Shown here: one piece after another, positions 42,283 through 57,278 of the stretch
Layout: every line of letters starts with the position of its first letter
Position numbering within the stretch: position 1 is the first letter of the stretch
Source: Helicostylum pulchrum
Lineage: Eukaryota; Mucoromycota; Mucoromycetes; Mucorales; Mucoraceae
DNA length: 64,000 nt
Assembly (NCBI GenBank): GCA_025677825.1
Contig: JAIXMO010000017.1
Coordinates: 372,001 to 436,000 of the forward strand
Direction of reading: 5' to 3'
Translations under genes and position numbers: made by a program
Notes under the pieces: model-generated
Told to the model about the DNA's origin: nothing
The model's database searches: none
Seen by the model: the letters and a program-made list of their open reading frames with translations, nothing else

Positions 42283-44596
42283 GAGAAAAATAGGGAAAAA
42301 TAGGGTAAAATAACGATGCTTTTTTTTTACACATTATACCATGTTGATCGTTTCAGCCCTCAGGTTGGGTGTTGAGAAAAAACAGGTTATGATAATTAGT
42401 TTCTACTTTTTTTCACTGCTTGGGTTTAATCCTAATAGGCATTATTTATTATGAATCAGTAATTTCTTACTTGAAAAAAAAAAGTAAGCAAATAGATTAC
42501 GCCCTAAGGTAATTCTTTTTTTTTTTACTGCTTTAAAAAAATAAGCAAACAGGTAAATTGCTAATTTTGTTACTGCTTATAAAATACGCCCTTTCTTTTT
42601 TTGTCAAAGCAATTAAACAACTCTTATCACAAACAAACATAAAAACGCCTTTCACTAAATAAAACATCTCACTAAATAAAACATCATGTGCATACTCATC
42701 TTGAAAGATATGATTATTATTTTAAAGCAGTATAAGCAACCCTTATGGACGTTTCTCTGACTTAAACATTAAACACCGTCAACTGTAGTAATGAAGCACT
42801 ATCAGTTTTTATGATTTTTTTTTTGGAAGTGCAGGAGTTTTGTGCACCGAACGATGAGATGTTTGCGTCGAAGCGATGCACATGTTCGTAATTTTCTCCA
42901 TCAATTGCACGCCAAGGATGTTATTTTTCGGCCTGTGAAGACTGATTTTTTTTTGTTGGAGGATTTATTTGTAAAAATTCCTTCACATCTGTTGTCACTT
43001 AAATAAAGGAGATGAAACCAATGTTACTACAAAAATTGCTTTTGTTATCATGATGTCTTCAGATAATTTTCATTATCCTTGTTTGTAATAAAAACTTGTT
43101 TCTTTGAGAGATGTGGTTTATTTATTGGAAAAATTAGGACGTAAACACAGTTTGTATATGTGCACTTTTTAAAGGAATTATTTATTTCTCTTCATTTTTT
43201 TTTTAGTATTTCCGTTTTCTCTATCTTCATACAAAAAAGAATACGGTTCTTGCTAAAAACAACCGCCGGGAAAAAGCTAGCACAAGGCCATGAGATCCGC
43301 CAAATTATTACGGCTCCAATTATACAGGTATCTTCAAAAAACGCCACGGATCTGCTTTTTATCCCAGTACATCGTAACAACAGAGGATACTCAACTACTT
43401 ACAGCACCCTATGAGTATCCTCCATAACACATTCTCATATTGGAGGCAGTGGAAATTTTGTTAATCCATTCGTGCGCGTCACTAATTAGATGACGAGACA
43501 TTTGGCTATCTTAAGAGAGTCTTAGTTACTCCCGCTATTTGCCCATGTTTGGTTGGATTTCTCCCCTTCGACATTCAGAGTGCTGGGAAGAAATAGCATT
43601 GCGTCATTATTTGATATCTGTGCGAGAAAAAAACAAGTTATCTATATAATCGAAAGGAGGTGGTTTCTTTGTTTTTTAAACAAATATTTGAAACTTATTA
43701 TTTTAAAAACTTGTTTACTTGAGTGGATATGAAGTAATCAAGATGTTTTTTTTTGCAAACACTTTCATTTTTTTTTTCATACTTACGTTAACAGTATTGC
43801 CTCTCCAATGTTGAAATATAAATCGACGCAGTTGAAAGACGGGACATAAGTTGTAGAGAGGTAAAGGTGAAAAGAGTAAAAAAAAAAAAGGGAAAAGTAT
43901 GTCTAATTTGTACTACCTTCCTTTTTTTTTTGCATGATTTGTTTACTTTTCCCCAGTAAAATATTTTTTTCTAAATAAGACAGTTCCCATAAAAACATGA
44001 TCATCTATTTGAAAACTATCTCCGTTGTTTATATGATGGAACCAACTTTTTTTCTTTCTTCTAAACAGGTCTTATACGCCGCCTATATGTAGGATAGTCT
44101 GTTTAAAGCTATGTAGATCGACATGTTTTATCAGTAATCATTGTTTTAAAAAAAAAATATAGGAAAATCATTCGTACCGATAAAAGAGAGTAATAAAATA
44201 AAATACAGTTATAAAAGAGAAAAGAAAAAAGAAAAAGAGCTTAAATAATGGGGAAAAATTGCGACAAAACATATGACTCGACTAGTCCCGCACTTGAAAA
44301 AATACTAACATACCATCTGCTCATGTAATCAAAAACAGTATCTACAATAGGCAGCCAATCATAAACATATTTGTTTGGTTTCTAGTGGTGCCAGCACTGT
44401 GAAAAAGATGATTCCCTATGTATAAAAAAAAGGAATCTACGTTTGTCTTGCTAGACGGGTTTGGCTGGATAAACTACTTTCATCATGCAAAGCAACTATT
44501 TTTTTTTAAAGATTGGATATATTCATCCGTATCTGTAACACAGATGTAGTCCTGACTGGCAGTGCGCAGAAAAAAAAGAGCCGCTTCGCTACATTA
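42283..44596. other. Gene-poor 2.3 kb
   Basis: No gene model supported. Contains a short frame (43160-43414) with no recognisable motif, several T/A runs, a repeated TAAATAAAACATC pair (42656-42686) and the hairpin at 43383-43422. Confidence 0.35.
43383..43422. repeat. Perfect 11-base hairpin
   Basis: GAGGATACTCA at 43383-43393 is the exact reverse complement of TGAGTATCCTC at 43412-43422, with an 18-base loop. No T-run directly follows. Confidence 0.8.
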
Positions 44597-44671
44597 CAGT
44601 AGCTCAATTTAAGGGCGGATTTCTCCAGAATGTCTTTAGTTCCCAGCTTTTAACACTTCGATTTAAAGGTG
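44597..44671. mobile_element. Third transposon terminal-repeat-like fragment
   Basis: Starts CAGTAGCTCAATTTAAGGGC, then GGATTTCTCCAGAATG, as at 20009-20090. A second CGATTTAAAGGTG occurs at about 44659-44671. Confidence 0.5.
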
Positions 44672-44972
44672 AGATACAATTTTACAAAACTATATAAGTG
44701 ACGGTTGCTAAATGATAGAAGGTTAAAAAGGGAAGCATTATAAACCAAATCAAGTGAACACAAAGATGCTTTTTATTAGTCTTATATAATATCGTCGCTA
44801 GTAGTCTTTTAAGCTCATAGCGATACGGTATTCTAATAAATAGCTCTGTAACCAAAAGAAAATAACTTGGATATAAATGCCAAGGTGATATCCTACTTTA
44901 ACAAATCTCTAAGCACCATGAGTAAAAGAAAAAAACTATGTTTTTTTGGAAAAAACGTACATGTGAACATAG

Positions 44973-46212
44973 TTTAAAATCTTACACGCGTGTATTTCAT
45001 TATTATGCGCTGAAATCAGAAGAATTCACGATGCTGATCTCCTCCACGCCGCACGTAATTTACCAGAATCTGGTTCTATCTCTAATTCTAGTTCTAGTGA
45101 TACTCCATACTCTACAAAGCGACAAAAGGCAACAGCTGATAGTCAATACCGTCTCGTTACACCCTCACCTACACCTCCTTCGCCTTCAATTTCGACTTAG
45201 CCTCCTACTATAAGTAAGTGAAATAACTGATGAGTTCCAATTCATTAAACATCATTTTTATTTTAAAAAAAAGGATCCGATTATAACATTAGAACAATAA
45301 CTTGTATCACTTTAAATCAATCATACACTGGTGTCGAACGGCCTTTTGTAGAATATGTTGAAACTATTTATTGTAATACTTGCAAAGGGTAAATATATAC
45401 ATTATACTCGCAAAAAAAAATTCTAAAATTAATTATTTTCTTAAACAAATGGAGTTGGAAAAACTCGTACATGCGTTCAATGCGTAGGAGAAGGGAGATT
45501 TATCTCCACTCTAGAATCAGGAAAAGAAACTGTAATATCATGCAGAGCATGTGATGGTATGGGTGTAGTTACTACATATTCAAAGTGCGTAAACTGTGGA
45601 GGAAAGAGACACGAGGAGTGTGGAATCTATGTAAAAACTGACAAGGGAATTACAGAGCTTTACACAATACAAATAAATCACTGTGGAAACCTTATGCCAG
45701 ACGGATCAAGACAAGGTGATCTGATTATCGAAGTTCTTGTAGACAATAAATCTGCTAATGGTTTGTTTAAGAGACGAGATGATAACTTAAGTATAACTTT
45801 GGATGTCGGCTTAAGAGACGCCATCTTGGGGTACCTAAATAGACCTGTGTTTATATACTTGGATGGTAAGCCGATTCATCTCCCTTTACTTTCAGGCGCA
45901 GTATTGAAACCAGGTCCAAAAATTAATATGCCAGGATATGGCATGCCCAAGTATTTAGATTCTCGTGGTTTAAATGATGATCTTCATATTACATTCAATG
46001 TCGTATTTCCAGATTATGTGAATATTACGGAATCTTCGGACGACCGAAAAGTCATTAACAAATTTTTTATGATTGAAAAAGAACGAAAAGCAAGAGAAAA
46101 TGCTACTGTTATTGATGACGATGATGATGATGTTGATGACAACGACAACGACAACAACAAAAAAGACGATGATGATAGTAGCTACTCCTATAATATTATA
46201 TTAGAATTTTAA
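44973..46212 (+). pseudogene. DnaJ (Hsp40) zinc-finger and C-terminal domain protein, probably decayed, no J domain
   Basis: Exons by phase: 44973-45213 (AEIRRIHDADLLHAARNLPE, SNSSSSDTPYSTKRQKATAD), 45274-about 45389 (SYTGVERPFVEYVETIYCNT), then about 45451-46212. Four DnaJ-type CXXCXGXG elements follow in order: CNTCKG, CVQCVGEG, CRACDGMG, CVNCGGKR. Then the substrate-binding domain (GNLMPDGSRQGDLIIEVLV, GLRDAILGYLNRPVFIYLDG, MPGYGMPKY, DLHITFNVVFPDYVN) and an acidic tail of Asp/Asn. Lesions: in-frame TAG at 45198-45200, and an intron acceptor near 45450 that must be non-AG to keep frame. No J domain (HPD) is visible upstream. Alternative: a gene with an unusual intron. Confidence 0.65.
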
Positions 46213-47277
46213 TAAAGACATTTTACGGAAAGTCGGTTTTAGTACAGTAGTACTGCGTATTAAAACGACAATATACAATAAAAGAAACTCTATTTTTTAC
46301 CATCTAATAATTAAAGAACAAAGAGACTTATTCTTTTTTTTAATTTTATTTTACTATCATTTTCCTTTTATCCATCTTTCGCACAAGAGCCTTTAAAAAA
46401 GATGAGTATTTACTCAGTAGCGACTTATTGAGATGATTTTAATAAAACGTTTTATCAACTCAAATATACTTGTGTTTTAGCCTATATTTATTATTGCTAT
46501 CAAGTATTTTTTAGTGCTGCATAAAAAACAATTTAAACTGCGTGCATGTTTCGTATGTGTACCTCTTGTTTTTGCGATATTCTTATTTGTTCAATTCGTA
46601 AGGGTTCACTCTATAAACGGAGTGTCTGATGTAGATGACTTGCATCTTTTTTTTAAAGGTGGTTTCATGTCTCTAGCATTTTGTACTGAATTTTAACAAC
46701 TCTTTGCTCGATTTTTTTTAATCCGCCATGAAATTTTATCCTCACTGTATTTCAATATATGTATAATAATTATAATAAAAATGGAATTGGTGCTACTTGT
46801 ATAAAAAACCCCGAATTTATTTTTTGTAGAAGTGTAAAGGAACACTGAATATAAAATATAATAGTCCTTTCGTGCTAATTTTTTATACAGTACATTTAAA
46901 CTATGAAATGACAAACTACTAGACAATGAACTTTATTTAATTTGTATTAGGGGGGCTATTTATATGTACATTTTAGTCGCCTTACAGACATTGTCTAGCA
47001 AGATAAACCAAACTATTTTATCTTTAAGCTTATTATGATTTTATTTATACCGAATATCTGGAACGAGTTATATTATGTTATTATTCAATAACAAAAAACA
47101 ATTTAAAGGAAATTCCTTCAAGGTAAGGATGAAAAACTTTACAGGAAAATCTAACTTTTTTTTCTCGCTTAATGTCTAGCAAGATAAGCTAAAGATATAT
47201 TCACTTTAAGATTTTTTTTAATTATGTTTTAGCATTTATCGCGATGTACGGATTATAATCGTAGACAAACTCTTAAT
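46213..47277. other. Gene-poor, 1 kb
   Basis: A short frame at 46514-46696 is hydrophobic (CFVCVPLVFAIFLFVQFVRV) but isolated. No domain or RNA recognised. Confidence 0.3.
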
Positions 47278-47762
47278 TAGGCGTCTTCTTTCGGTAACAT
47301 AAATGTATTAGATATTCCAGTAGCATCAATGCACTCTCCATGATAATAGCTTTTTGCACCGCGGATAATAAGTGCGCCTCCTGTTGTGCACTTTGCAATC
47401 CTAGTATCACTGCTACCATCCATAAATTAAAGGTATATCTATTTATATTACAAAATGTGTTAACGGAAAATAAAAATCAGAAATGTATAGTAAAACTTAC
47501 CCGAAATGTAGTTGGATCATCGTTTCTTTGATTGCGGGAACAATCCTTTTTAGTATAATGACAACACGTTTTGGTACCTCTTTCCATATGCTGGGTAAAA
47601 GCTCTAAATATTTCGTAAATATTTATTTTTAACGGATATATATAAAAAACACTTACTTTCCTACGCGAGCAAATGAGTAAAGCAAGGATGCTCTAAACGA
47701 AGAACCATCCGTAAGCTCATTACGAATGCAAAAAGCGTCTATTTCTTGAAAGAAAAGATAAA
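47278..47762 (-). CDS. Possible spliced gene, unknown function
   Basis: Three minus-strand segments are bounded by good splice signals: CAAGAAATAG acceptor to GTAAGTG donor (about 47745-47659), ATATTTAG to GTAAGTT (about 47606-47500), and an AATAG acceptor near 47433. In one phase they read CIRNELTDGSSFRASLLYSF, then AFTQHMERGTKTCCHYTKKD and CSRNQRNDDPTTFR. The last segment is open in two frames, so the C-terminus is undecided. No family recognised; could be a relic. Confidence 0.25.
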
Positions 47763-48212
47763 CCGATAATATCAGTTGTTTAACCCCAACCATATTGATG
47801 ATGTGTATTGCAAGTTTTTTTTTTTAAAAAAAAAAGAAAAAACTCGCTTTATATATCACAGACGTACAATAGCGACAAATAATAAAGGTAAACTTCGGTA
47901 CAATAACGCATATACCGTTGAGCAATATGGTTACAATAAGTACACGTACGAAAATGAGCGTTTATCATGGCGCTTTCTGGGATCATTTTGTTTTCTCATA
48001 AAAGTGTAGTAAATAAGATAAAGTCTTGTTTTAAAAATTCCGTACTACACGCCACGTTATTCACTTTTACACGAAGTGCATAATTACCTCGTAGTTCTAT
48101 CATTGGCTAAAATTGTTCTCAGCTTGCGGAACCTTGAAGTGACGTGGAATCAACTGGTTAAATCTGTGCGCGTAAACCCTTTATTTTATTTCTTCATCTG
48201 ATCATCATTAAA
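47763..48212. other. SEC23 upstream region
   Basis: Contains a frame at 47776-48009 (RFIYHRRTIATNNKGKLRYN) without supporting context. The last 60 bases form the SEC23 leader. Confidence 0.35.
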
Positions 48213-50870
<2,658 letters not shown>

Positions 50871-51704
50871 GAAAGAAAAGACGTATAAAATGTCTTCATT
50901 TGTTATTTACCATTATTATTAATTTTAATATTTTTCTTTTTTTCGTGTTCTTACAAAATAAAATAAAAAGTATGCATGTATATCTGAAGTGTTATTCGTG
51001 AGCATTGTTTTATACTTACCGAAAACGTAACGTATCACCACCCCTTAAAAGAATCATTTTTGGTCTCGAAATAAGGTTAACCTGTCGAGAAGCATCCCCC
51101 TCAAGTTTTTCTTTGATGTAATACGTATATAGAACAAACCGCTCACTTACTGGAAATATGTTGCAGATCAAACATCTGAGCTACTCAGGGGGGAGAGAGT
51201 TAAAAGGCTACATATATTAAAACGCCATATTGATAGACACCCGCGGTTACCCGTCAATGATAGGTACATACAATACGAGCCAACAAAAGCTAAACATGTC
51301 CGTTACTAACAGAATGAATACTACAGAAGTTTTTTTTTTTTTTTTTTTGGCATATAATTGGTTTTACATAGTCGCCATCTATATTAAACTGCCATTTTTT
51401 ATTTCTTAGCATGAGTTACTTTGGATTTTTTTATGATCTAGACAACAAATAAATGTCGAGTTTTTAATGACATCAAAGACTAGCCTTGTTTAAAAACTAG
51501 TTGTATCACTTACACACTGGTTCAACAACAAAAAAAGGTCAGTTGCGAAACTAAGTATTTATTTGTTAGAAGTTTTTTTTAAAAAGAATGATGTTTAATA
51601 ATATATTGAGATAATTAGATATAATGATGATGATAATATAAAGAGGTGGGAACAATTACATGCATATAAAAAAAAGAGTGGGTGGTGGGTATTATGTTGT
51701 GAGT
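50871..51704. other. Intergenic between convergent SEC23 and KH genes
   Basis: Tail-to-tail spacer with an A/T-rich 3' end for each gene and a T18 run near 51330-51347. No gene recognised. Confidence 0.4.
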
Positions 51705-54700
51705 TTACATGTTAAACCCTTGAGGTCTACTTGTTGGATAAGCAAATGATGAAGGATGAAACTCTTGCTGATATTCTAGTTAATAATAATAAAAAAGTTT
51801 AGTTACATCGTTTTTGAAAAAGTATATGCTATCTTACTTGTAGTACTATTAGGAATAAACTCAAACGCGTGTTGAGTACTTGATGCCCTTCTAATTGGAA
51901 GCGTATCAAATAAATCCCTGCCCCCGAAAAAGATGTCTGGCCAAGATTTATGATGTGTAGTACCATTGGCCGCATTAAACGAAGGTTGGTTCATCCATGT
52001 TGGGTTGAATTGGTAAGGTGGTGAAGGAGGGACGCTGTTGTAATTACCTCCGTGTGTATTTTTCATTTGCATCATGGGTGGAATTACATTATTAGATTGA
52101 ATACTAGGAGATGCCCATATGTTTTTACCCGTGGGCTGTGGTGCAGAGAGTAAAGAGGATGTAATACCGTCATGTGGATGAAATGTATGCGATTCAGATA
52201 GTGGTGGGCTAGGCATACTTTCCAACGTGGCTAAGCCTTCTGAGGTATGGGCATCATAGTTGTTGAAATTAGTGTCGTCTTGGTCAGCTGCGTTTGGAGA
52301 GGATATTAAGCTCAAAAGATTGATGTTTATATTTGTAGTATGACTTGTACTGGAACCGACTGATTCTGGTTTAGGGGTATATGATGTATTGATTGTGTTT
52401 GGTTCAATTTGATCAAACGGCAATTCATTTGACGTGATGAGAGATTCCAGTAATTCCTTTGCCTTTATAAACTCACGTTCCTGACCGACCTTGTGAATAA
52501 ATTTATATATAATTATATTGTCTTCATTGTAACATGAAACCCATTCCACAAGGTTTGTGCTGGAAGGCTGGGATTGGTCTAAATGTTGCACAGCCAATTC
52601 AACGTTGGTAGCGCATTTAATCTTTTGTTGTAACATGCTAATAAAGTCTTGATCGAGCAATTTTGTTTGTTTTTGCGGTAAGCTGACAGCCACATGTTTT
52701 TCAACCGTTACAAATTGGTTGATAAACGAGATGACAGCAGGAATTTGAGACTGAGGACCATACACAATAACTTGATCCGAACCCAAACGCTCGGGCCACC
52801 AAATCTTTGCATTGTTCGTACGACATACTTCGCGCAACTGACTGCCGTACAGAGTTGGAATGATACGATGTAAAACATACGGTATACGCATGGTCGTAAA
52901 TGTGTATTCTTTATCCTTTTGGAAACTAATAAACTCGGTCACCGAATGCTTTAAATTTTCCAAATTGATTTGGTTCTTCATTGGTGTACGTGCTACCACA
53001 TTATCTTCATTTTCAAAGTATCCGCCCATCGATGTGAATTCTTCCGCACCTGAAAATTTGACATACACACCGTACTTCTTCATCACCTTTTGAATGTTTT
53101 TTCCTGCTACACCGATGATACGACGATGATAAATCTCGGGAACATAAAATGATGTCTCTGCCGGTAACTCATCTTGCAGCATCGTAAGACCATCTAAAGC
53201 TTTGCTGTAATTATTACTTTCAACAATAATACTGGAATTATACTCGTTGGCAATAACAAATCGAATAGTAACAGCGCAAGATTTCATAATCTTGTTGATT
53301 TTACCATTCTTTTTTCCACTAATAAATTCACGTTGATCAGTTGCTAGTTCCAAAGAAAAAGTAGTAAATTGATGATTCTCCTATTGTTATTCGTTAGTAG
53401 GAGATATACAAAAGGAAACAAATAAACAAATAAACAAACCTTGAAAAATCGCATATCGCATAGTGATTGATATGCGTTTCGAACCTGTCTTTCTGTACCA
53501 AATAATTCCAATTTGTTTGAGTCGAATTTAAATAACACATCTGCACCCGAAGTTTGTGATAATTGACATATAATGTCGCCAAACTTTTCTTCAGAGCCGA
53601 AAACACGGTGAATAAATGATTCTGTAGAATCTGCTTTAATAAAATCAAAAGAAGCTTCGTAAATGCTTGAAGTCTAGGATGTAAAATCAGTACAAAAGTA
53701 AACATTTTAGAAGAAATTAACTTACCAAATAGTTTAATAATCTAACTGAGCGTTCAACATTGATTCTATTTTCCGCGTAGATGGAAAGTGAATTACTACC
53801 TGAACCTAAAGCAGGAAATATAAAGTAAGAGCCTAACGTAGGGAATTTTTTTTTTTTTTGGGTTAGTGCTTTGCCATTGTATGCGGTGTATATGTATTAT
53901 TACCATTATCTCTCATAATTTTTCTTAATTCCATTCTTTTGTTTAGTAGTATCCAATCGATTTTCCTAGCATCCATAATAGAATCTTTATGATACATTGA
54001 TTTTGACTTTTTTTAAAAAGTAATGTTTTTCTTAGTATATATTATGCATTAATAAGAAAAAAAGAAAGGGCTTTACCTTTTGAGCTGTTAATTTGATCAA
54101 CAATTCTTTTGCTCTACTTATACTTGAAAACGAATCACCAGATATATAAATGGTACTTGACCTTTTGTCATTGTCAATTAGCTTACAGGTATCATGAAAC
54201 GGAGAAGTAAGATAAATATTTGTTGAAGTCTCTTCCATAATTGACTGTAATTGTACATGTTTTCTACCAGACAGTAAACTGTGTAAATAATAAGGTATTT
54301 CATTTATCGTGTCAATGATAAGGCCGGCCTATTATAATAATGTTAGTTATATGAAGCAAATATAAAATTGAATCATGTTACCAATTGATCCAAGGTGACT
54401 AGTACTTGTATACGAGCCGATTCAATTGCACCAATCGAACCAAATAAATGTATCTCTGGATCCGCAGTAAAATGAATCTTGATTTCGATTTGATGCTCTT
54501 GCGCAATCTTTGTCAAGGCGAATTTAATTTCCGGGTGAAATAATGCATTGATATTTGGTGAATTAATGTACAAGATAGACTAACAAGTTTAATATAAGGG
54601 TGAGTCTACATAAAAAAAAAGTATATACGTGAATTTGAATAAAATTACCTTAATAGGGTTATTTCTTAGTAATTCACCTCTAGCGTTGATCGCTTGACCC

Positions 54701-54843
54701 GATAGTAAAATATTTAAAGCATTGTCTTGTTGCAAAGGTGTAAACTGGATTAAATTTGTATACTTGCTTTTTAATTCGTTTATCAGCTTTAGATTTAAAG
54801 CATCTCTTGTATTTAAGAAAGAGTTTAAGCAGAATGACAGCAT
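51705..54843 (-). CDS. Multi-KH-domain RNA-binding protein
   Basis: Eight exons: 54649-54843, 54382-54579, 54077-54328, 53904-54006, 53726-53805, 53440-53673, 51838-53380, 51705-51775; 891 residues with every junction in phase. A clear KH core is near residue 440: YHRRIIGVAGKNIQKVMKKY (GXXG loop = GVAG) followed by GVYVKF. Other units look like degenerate KH repeats, e.g. IHFTADPEIHLFGSIGAIES, IYISGDSFSSISRAKELLIK, LELFGTERQVRNAYQSL and WWPERLGSDQVIVYGPQSQI. The C-terminal 200 residues are disordered, Ser/Pro/Asn-rich (MPSPPLSESHTFHPH, PPSPPYQFNPTWMNQP). Likely an mRNA regulator (BicC- or vigilin-type architecture); the exact orthologue is not assigned. Confidence 0.85.
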
Positions 54844-56285
54844 TTTTTTTAAAAAAAAGAATGGTTTATAAAAGGAATAAAAGAGAGAGTATTGACACTT
54901 TTTTTTTTTGTCTTTTTATTTCCTCCCGAGAAAAAAGTTTAATTTAAATTGCCGCTGTTTACCATGGACGCGAAAAACGTGATTTTGCTTTTTGCAACAA
55001 TTCGTGTTTTCGTACTTTATCACCCTTTTTTTGACAGACTCAGCCTCACACACCAGTGACAGCATACCGTACTATTGAGAATTTATGCGTTATTATACTC
55101 TGTACTTGTCAGCTATATTTTATAAATAAGAAGTAGTTATGTGTATACTTATTCACAAGAGAAAAGTTATTCAGTAAACTAATTTTTTATTTATGACACG
55201 TAAAAATTTATTTCTAAAAACCATATTTTATTTTAGAGTACTTTATCATATTACTCTAACGCGAACGTTTCTTAATATTACCTTTGTGCTAAATTTAGTT
55301 TCGAAAGGTTAAAAAAAAAAAGAACCAGACTACTCACAGGTCCCACCACGAGAAGGTAAAAAGCACTTTGGGACCCAAAAATTATAATGACGAACGACCC
55401 TTCATACCCATATTTCAGAGTAATCACTTCGAACCCCATGAGTAAATAACCTTCATACCCTCCACGAAGAGAGGAATCGGGTTGAGTACTATAAGTAGAA
55501 CTTTACTTGCCAAAGGATAGCATCCGTAGGAATTTACGCCAACCAACGTACACGTAAAAAACTTAGCAGACGCGGCTAAAAAAACTAAACGTGGTTTTTT
55601 TTTTTATATTTGCATATCAAGACACACCGCACACCGCACACTACCAAAACTTGAATGAAAATTTGAAAACTTGAGGGTAATGTGAAAAACCAGCAAATAG
55701 CTTCTGTATAAATGAATTGCTGCGGCATATGTAAACATACACCAGTTGGGACGCAGCAACGAACCCCAACGGGAACCATCACCACCGCCTGCTCTTATAC
55801 AGCGATCCCCAGTGCAAAGTAACACCCGATGAAGCAGTTATTGTCACAAACTTGATGTACAACCACAAGTCAAAAAAAAATCTCCTAGCAATGAGATAAA
55901 AAGAAGACCCAATAAAGAAAAAGCGTCAAGAGCCACTCCTTCAGTATCGTAAAGTGTGTTAACCCTACTTCTATGTCCAGACCTAGCTGAAGAAATGGAA
56001 ATCCTGCCATCATGGTGACCACAAAAAACGGCCTTCATTCTGGTTTCCCGAATCCATTTATACCCTCTTTGACAAAAGTATAGATGTGTGCTAGTAAATG
56101 CAGTTGGACCTCTGTCATACCTATTGAGGCTTATTGAAATAGGACGAGCAATAAAGCTCTACATACAACCTGTGTGCTTCACTATAGCAGAGTGTTAAAA
56201 GACGGACCCAGAGACAAGTAAGTTAAAGAAAAAAAAGGGAGAAAAAAAAGAATTTGTCAATAAATAAAAAGAAGCATGTGACCAA
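54844..56285. other. Gene-poor, 1.4 kb
   Basis: The region 55320-56060 is less AT-rich than its surroundings and has two overlapping minus-strand frames (55604-55825, 55844-56038) with no recognised motif. It contains repeated CTTCATACCC (55400, 55450) and CACGA(G)AAG words. Nature unknown. Confidence 0.3.
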
Positions 56286-56581
56286 TACAGTGCGTCCACC
56301 CTCAATTGGAAAATATTGGTCGGATTTTTAAAATCAACTGACCGCTTTTTTTACTTTTTTGGTCAATTTATTTGGTCGTCTTAGAGAAATACCTTTTGAC
56401 GTATAATTGAAGCCAGTGAAGCTGTACCTGTTGAGCATCTCAGAGCGTTTATTCAAAATTCAGTAAATCAATTTTATAACTGTCTTAATAAGACCGCTAT
56501 ATAACTTCAATACAATTATAATAAATAAAAAAGAACAAATAAACTTCAAAAAAGTGACCAAATGAGGGTGGACGCACTGTA
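56286..56581 (+). mobile_element. Tc1/mariner-type non-autonomous element (MITE) with TA target duplication
   Basis: Element 56288-56579 (292 bases) flanked by TA at 56286-56287 and 56580-56581. Left end CAGTGCGTCCACCCTCAATT; right end read in reverse CAGTGCGTCCACCCTCATTT, matching at 19 of 20 positions. Internal 56400-56504 is open and reads RIIEASEAVPVEHLRAFIQN then SVNQFYNCLNKTAI and a stop, which looks like the C-terminal end of a transposase. So it is an internal-deletion derivative of a larger element. Confidence 0.85.
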
Positions 56582-56619
56582 TTTCTTTTTTCGTATCAAA
56601 ACCTGATTATGATTAACCA

Positions 56620-57140
56620 TCAAGTGGAATAAAAAGCCCGAATGACAAACAAAACGCTGGTGAGGGGATAAGTTGGTGGTATACTCATTATAGTAGGTTT
56701 AATGAAAACCAATAGCTCTTTGTAACGCACATTTTTGAATACTTTTATAGAGTACAAACAAGTCTGGTTTGACCCGTTCCTATAGTTTATTAGGTTGATA
56801 TATCCAAGTATGATAGGTATTTGATGAGTGTATATTGAATGTCCGTCTGTTTTTTTTCTTGGAGCCAAAAAGCACCTTTACAAACGAAGAGCCCTTTATT
56901 AAGTGTGAAATTCTCAACCTTATCAATACCAATATATCCTGTATTGTCAATAATATTCTTCATAATGACAGGATCTTCCGTTTCAACGTTGTTGCTCCTG
57001 AGTAACTGCATTTGCCTCTTTGCTTGTTGAAGATCTTCTTTGGCTTGGATTAACTTTAGTTCAGTTTTGGATTGTTCAGCTTTCAGTAGTTTCACCTTGT
57101 GATAGGTTACTTGGTTATTTTCTTTGTCTCCTTCTGTCAC
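56620..57140 (-). pseudogene. Relic of a large repeated protein, perhaps a second Fanzor-type family (N-terminal half)
   Basis: Coiled N-terminal text (VKLLKAEQSKTELKLIQAKE, DLQQAKRQMQLLRSNN), then DNTGYIGIDKVENFTLNKGL, FVCKGAFWLQEK, and in a shifted frame GHSIYTHQIPIILGYINLIN, YRNGSNQTCLYS, VRYKELLVFIKPTIMSIPPT, YPLTSVLFVIRAFYST, then stop at 56620. The frameshift is near 56845. From memory these blocks occur in large Mucorales proteins that end in a RuvC/zinc-ribbon part, which is missing here. Assignment is tentative. Confidence 0.4.
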
Positions 57141-57278
57141 AGCTGTCTTTATCTATCCTCCTTTGATTTGTCTTATATTAGACTTCTAATAAAAGTCTCT
57201 TCTTTCTTTGGACAATTCCCGCACTTATCAACCAGATCATTAACTTTCCGTTGATATTCAGTTATGTCTGCCTTTTTA

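Noticed and set aside
55604..56038. Overlapping minus-strand frames of 64-73 residues.
   Set aside because: No motif, no splice context, and they overlap one another in different frames.
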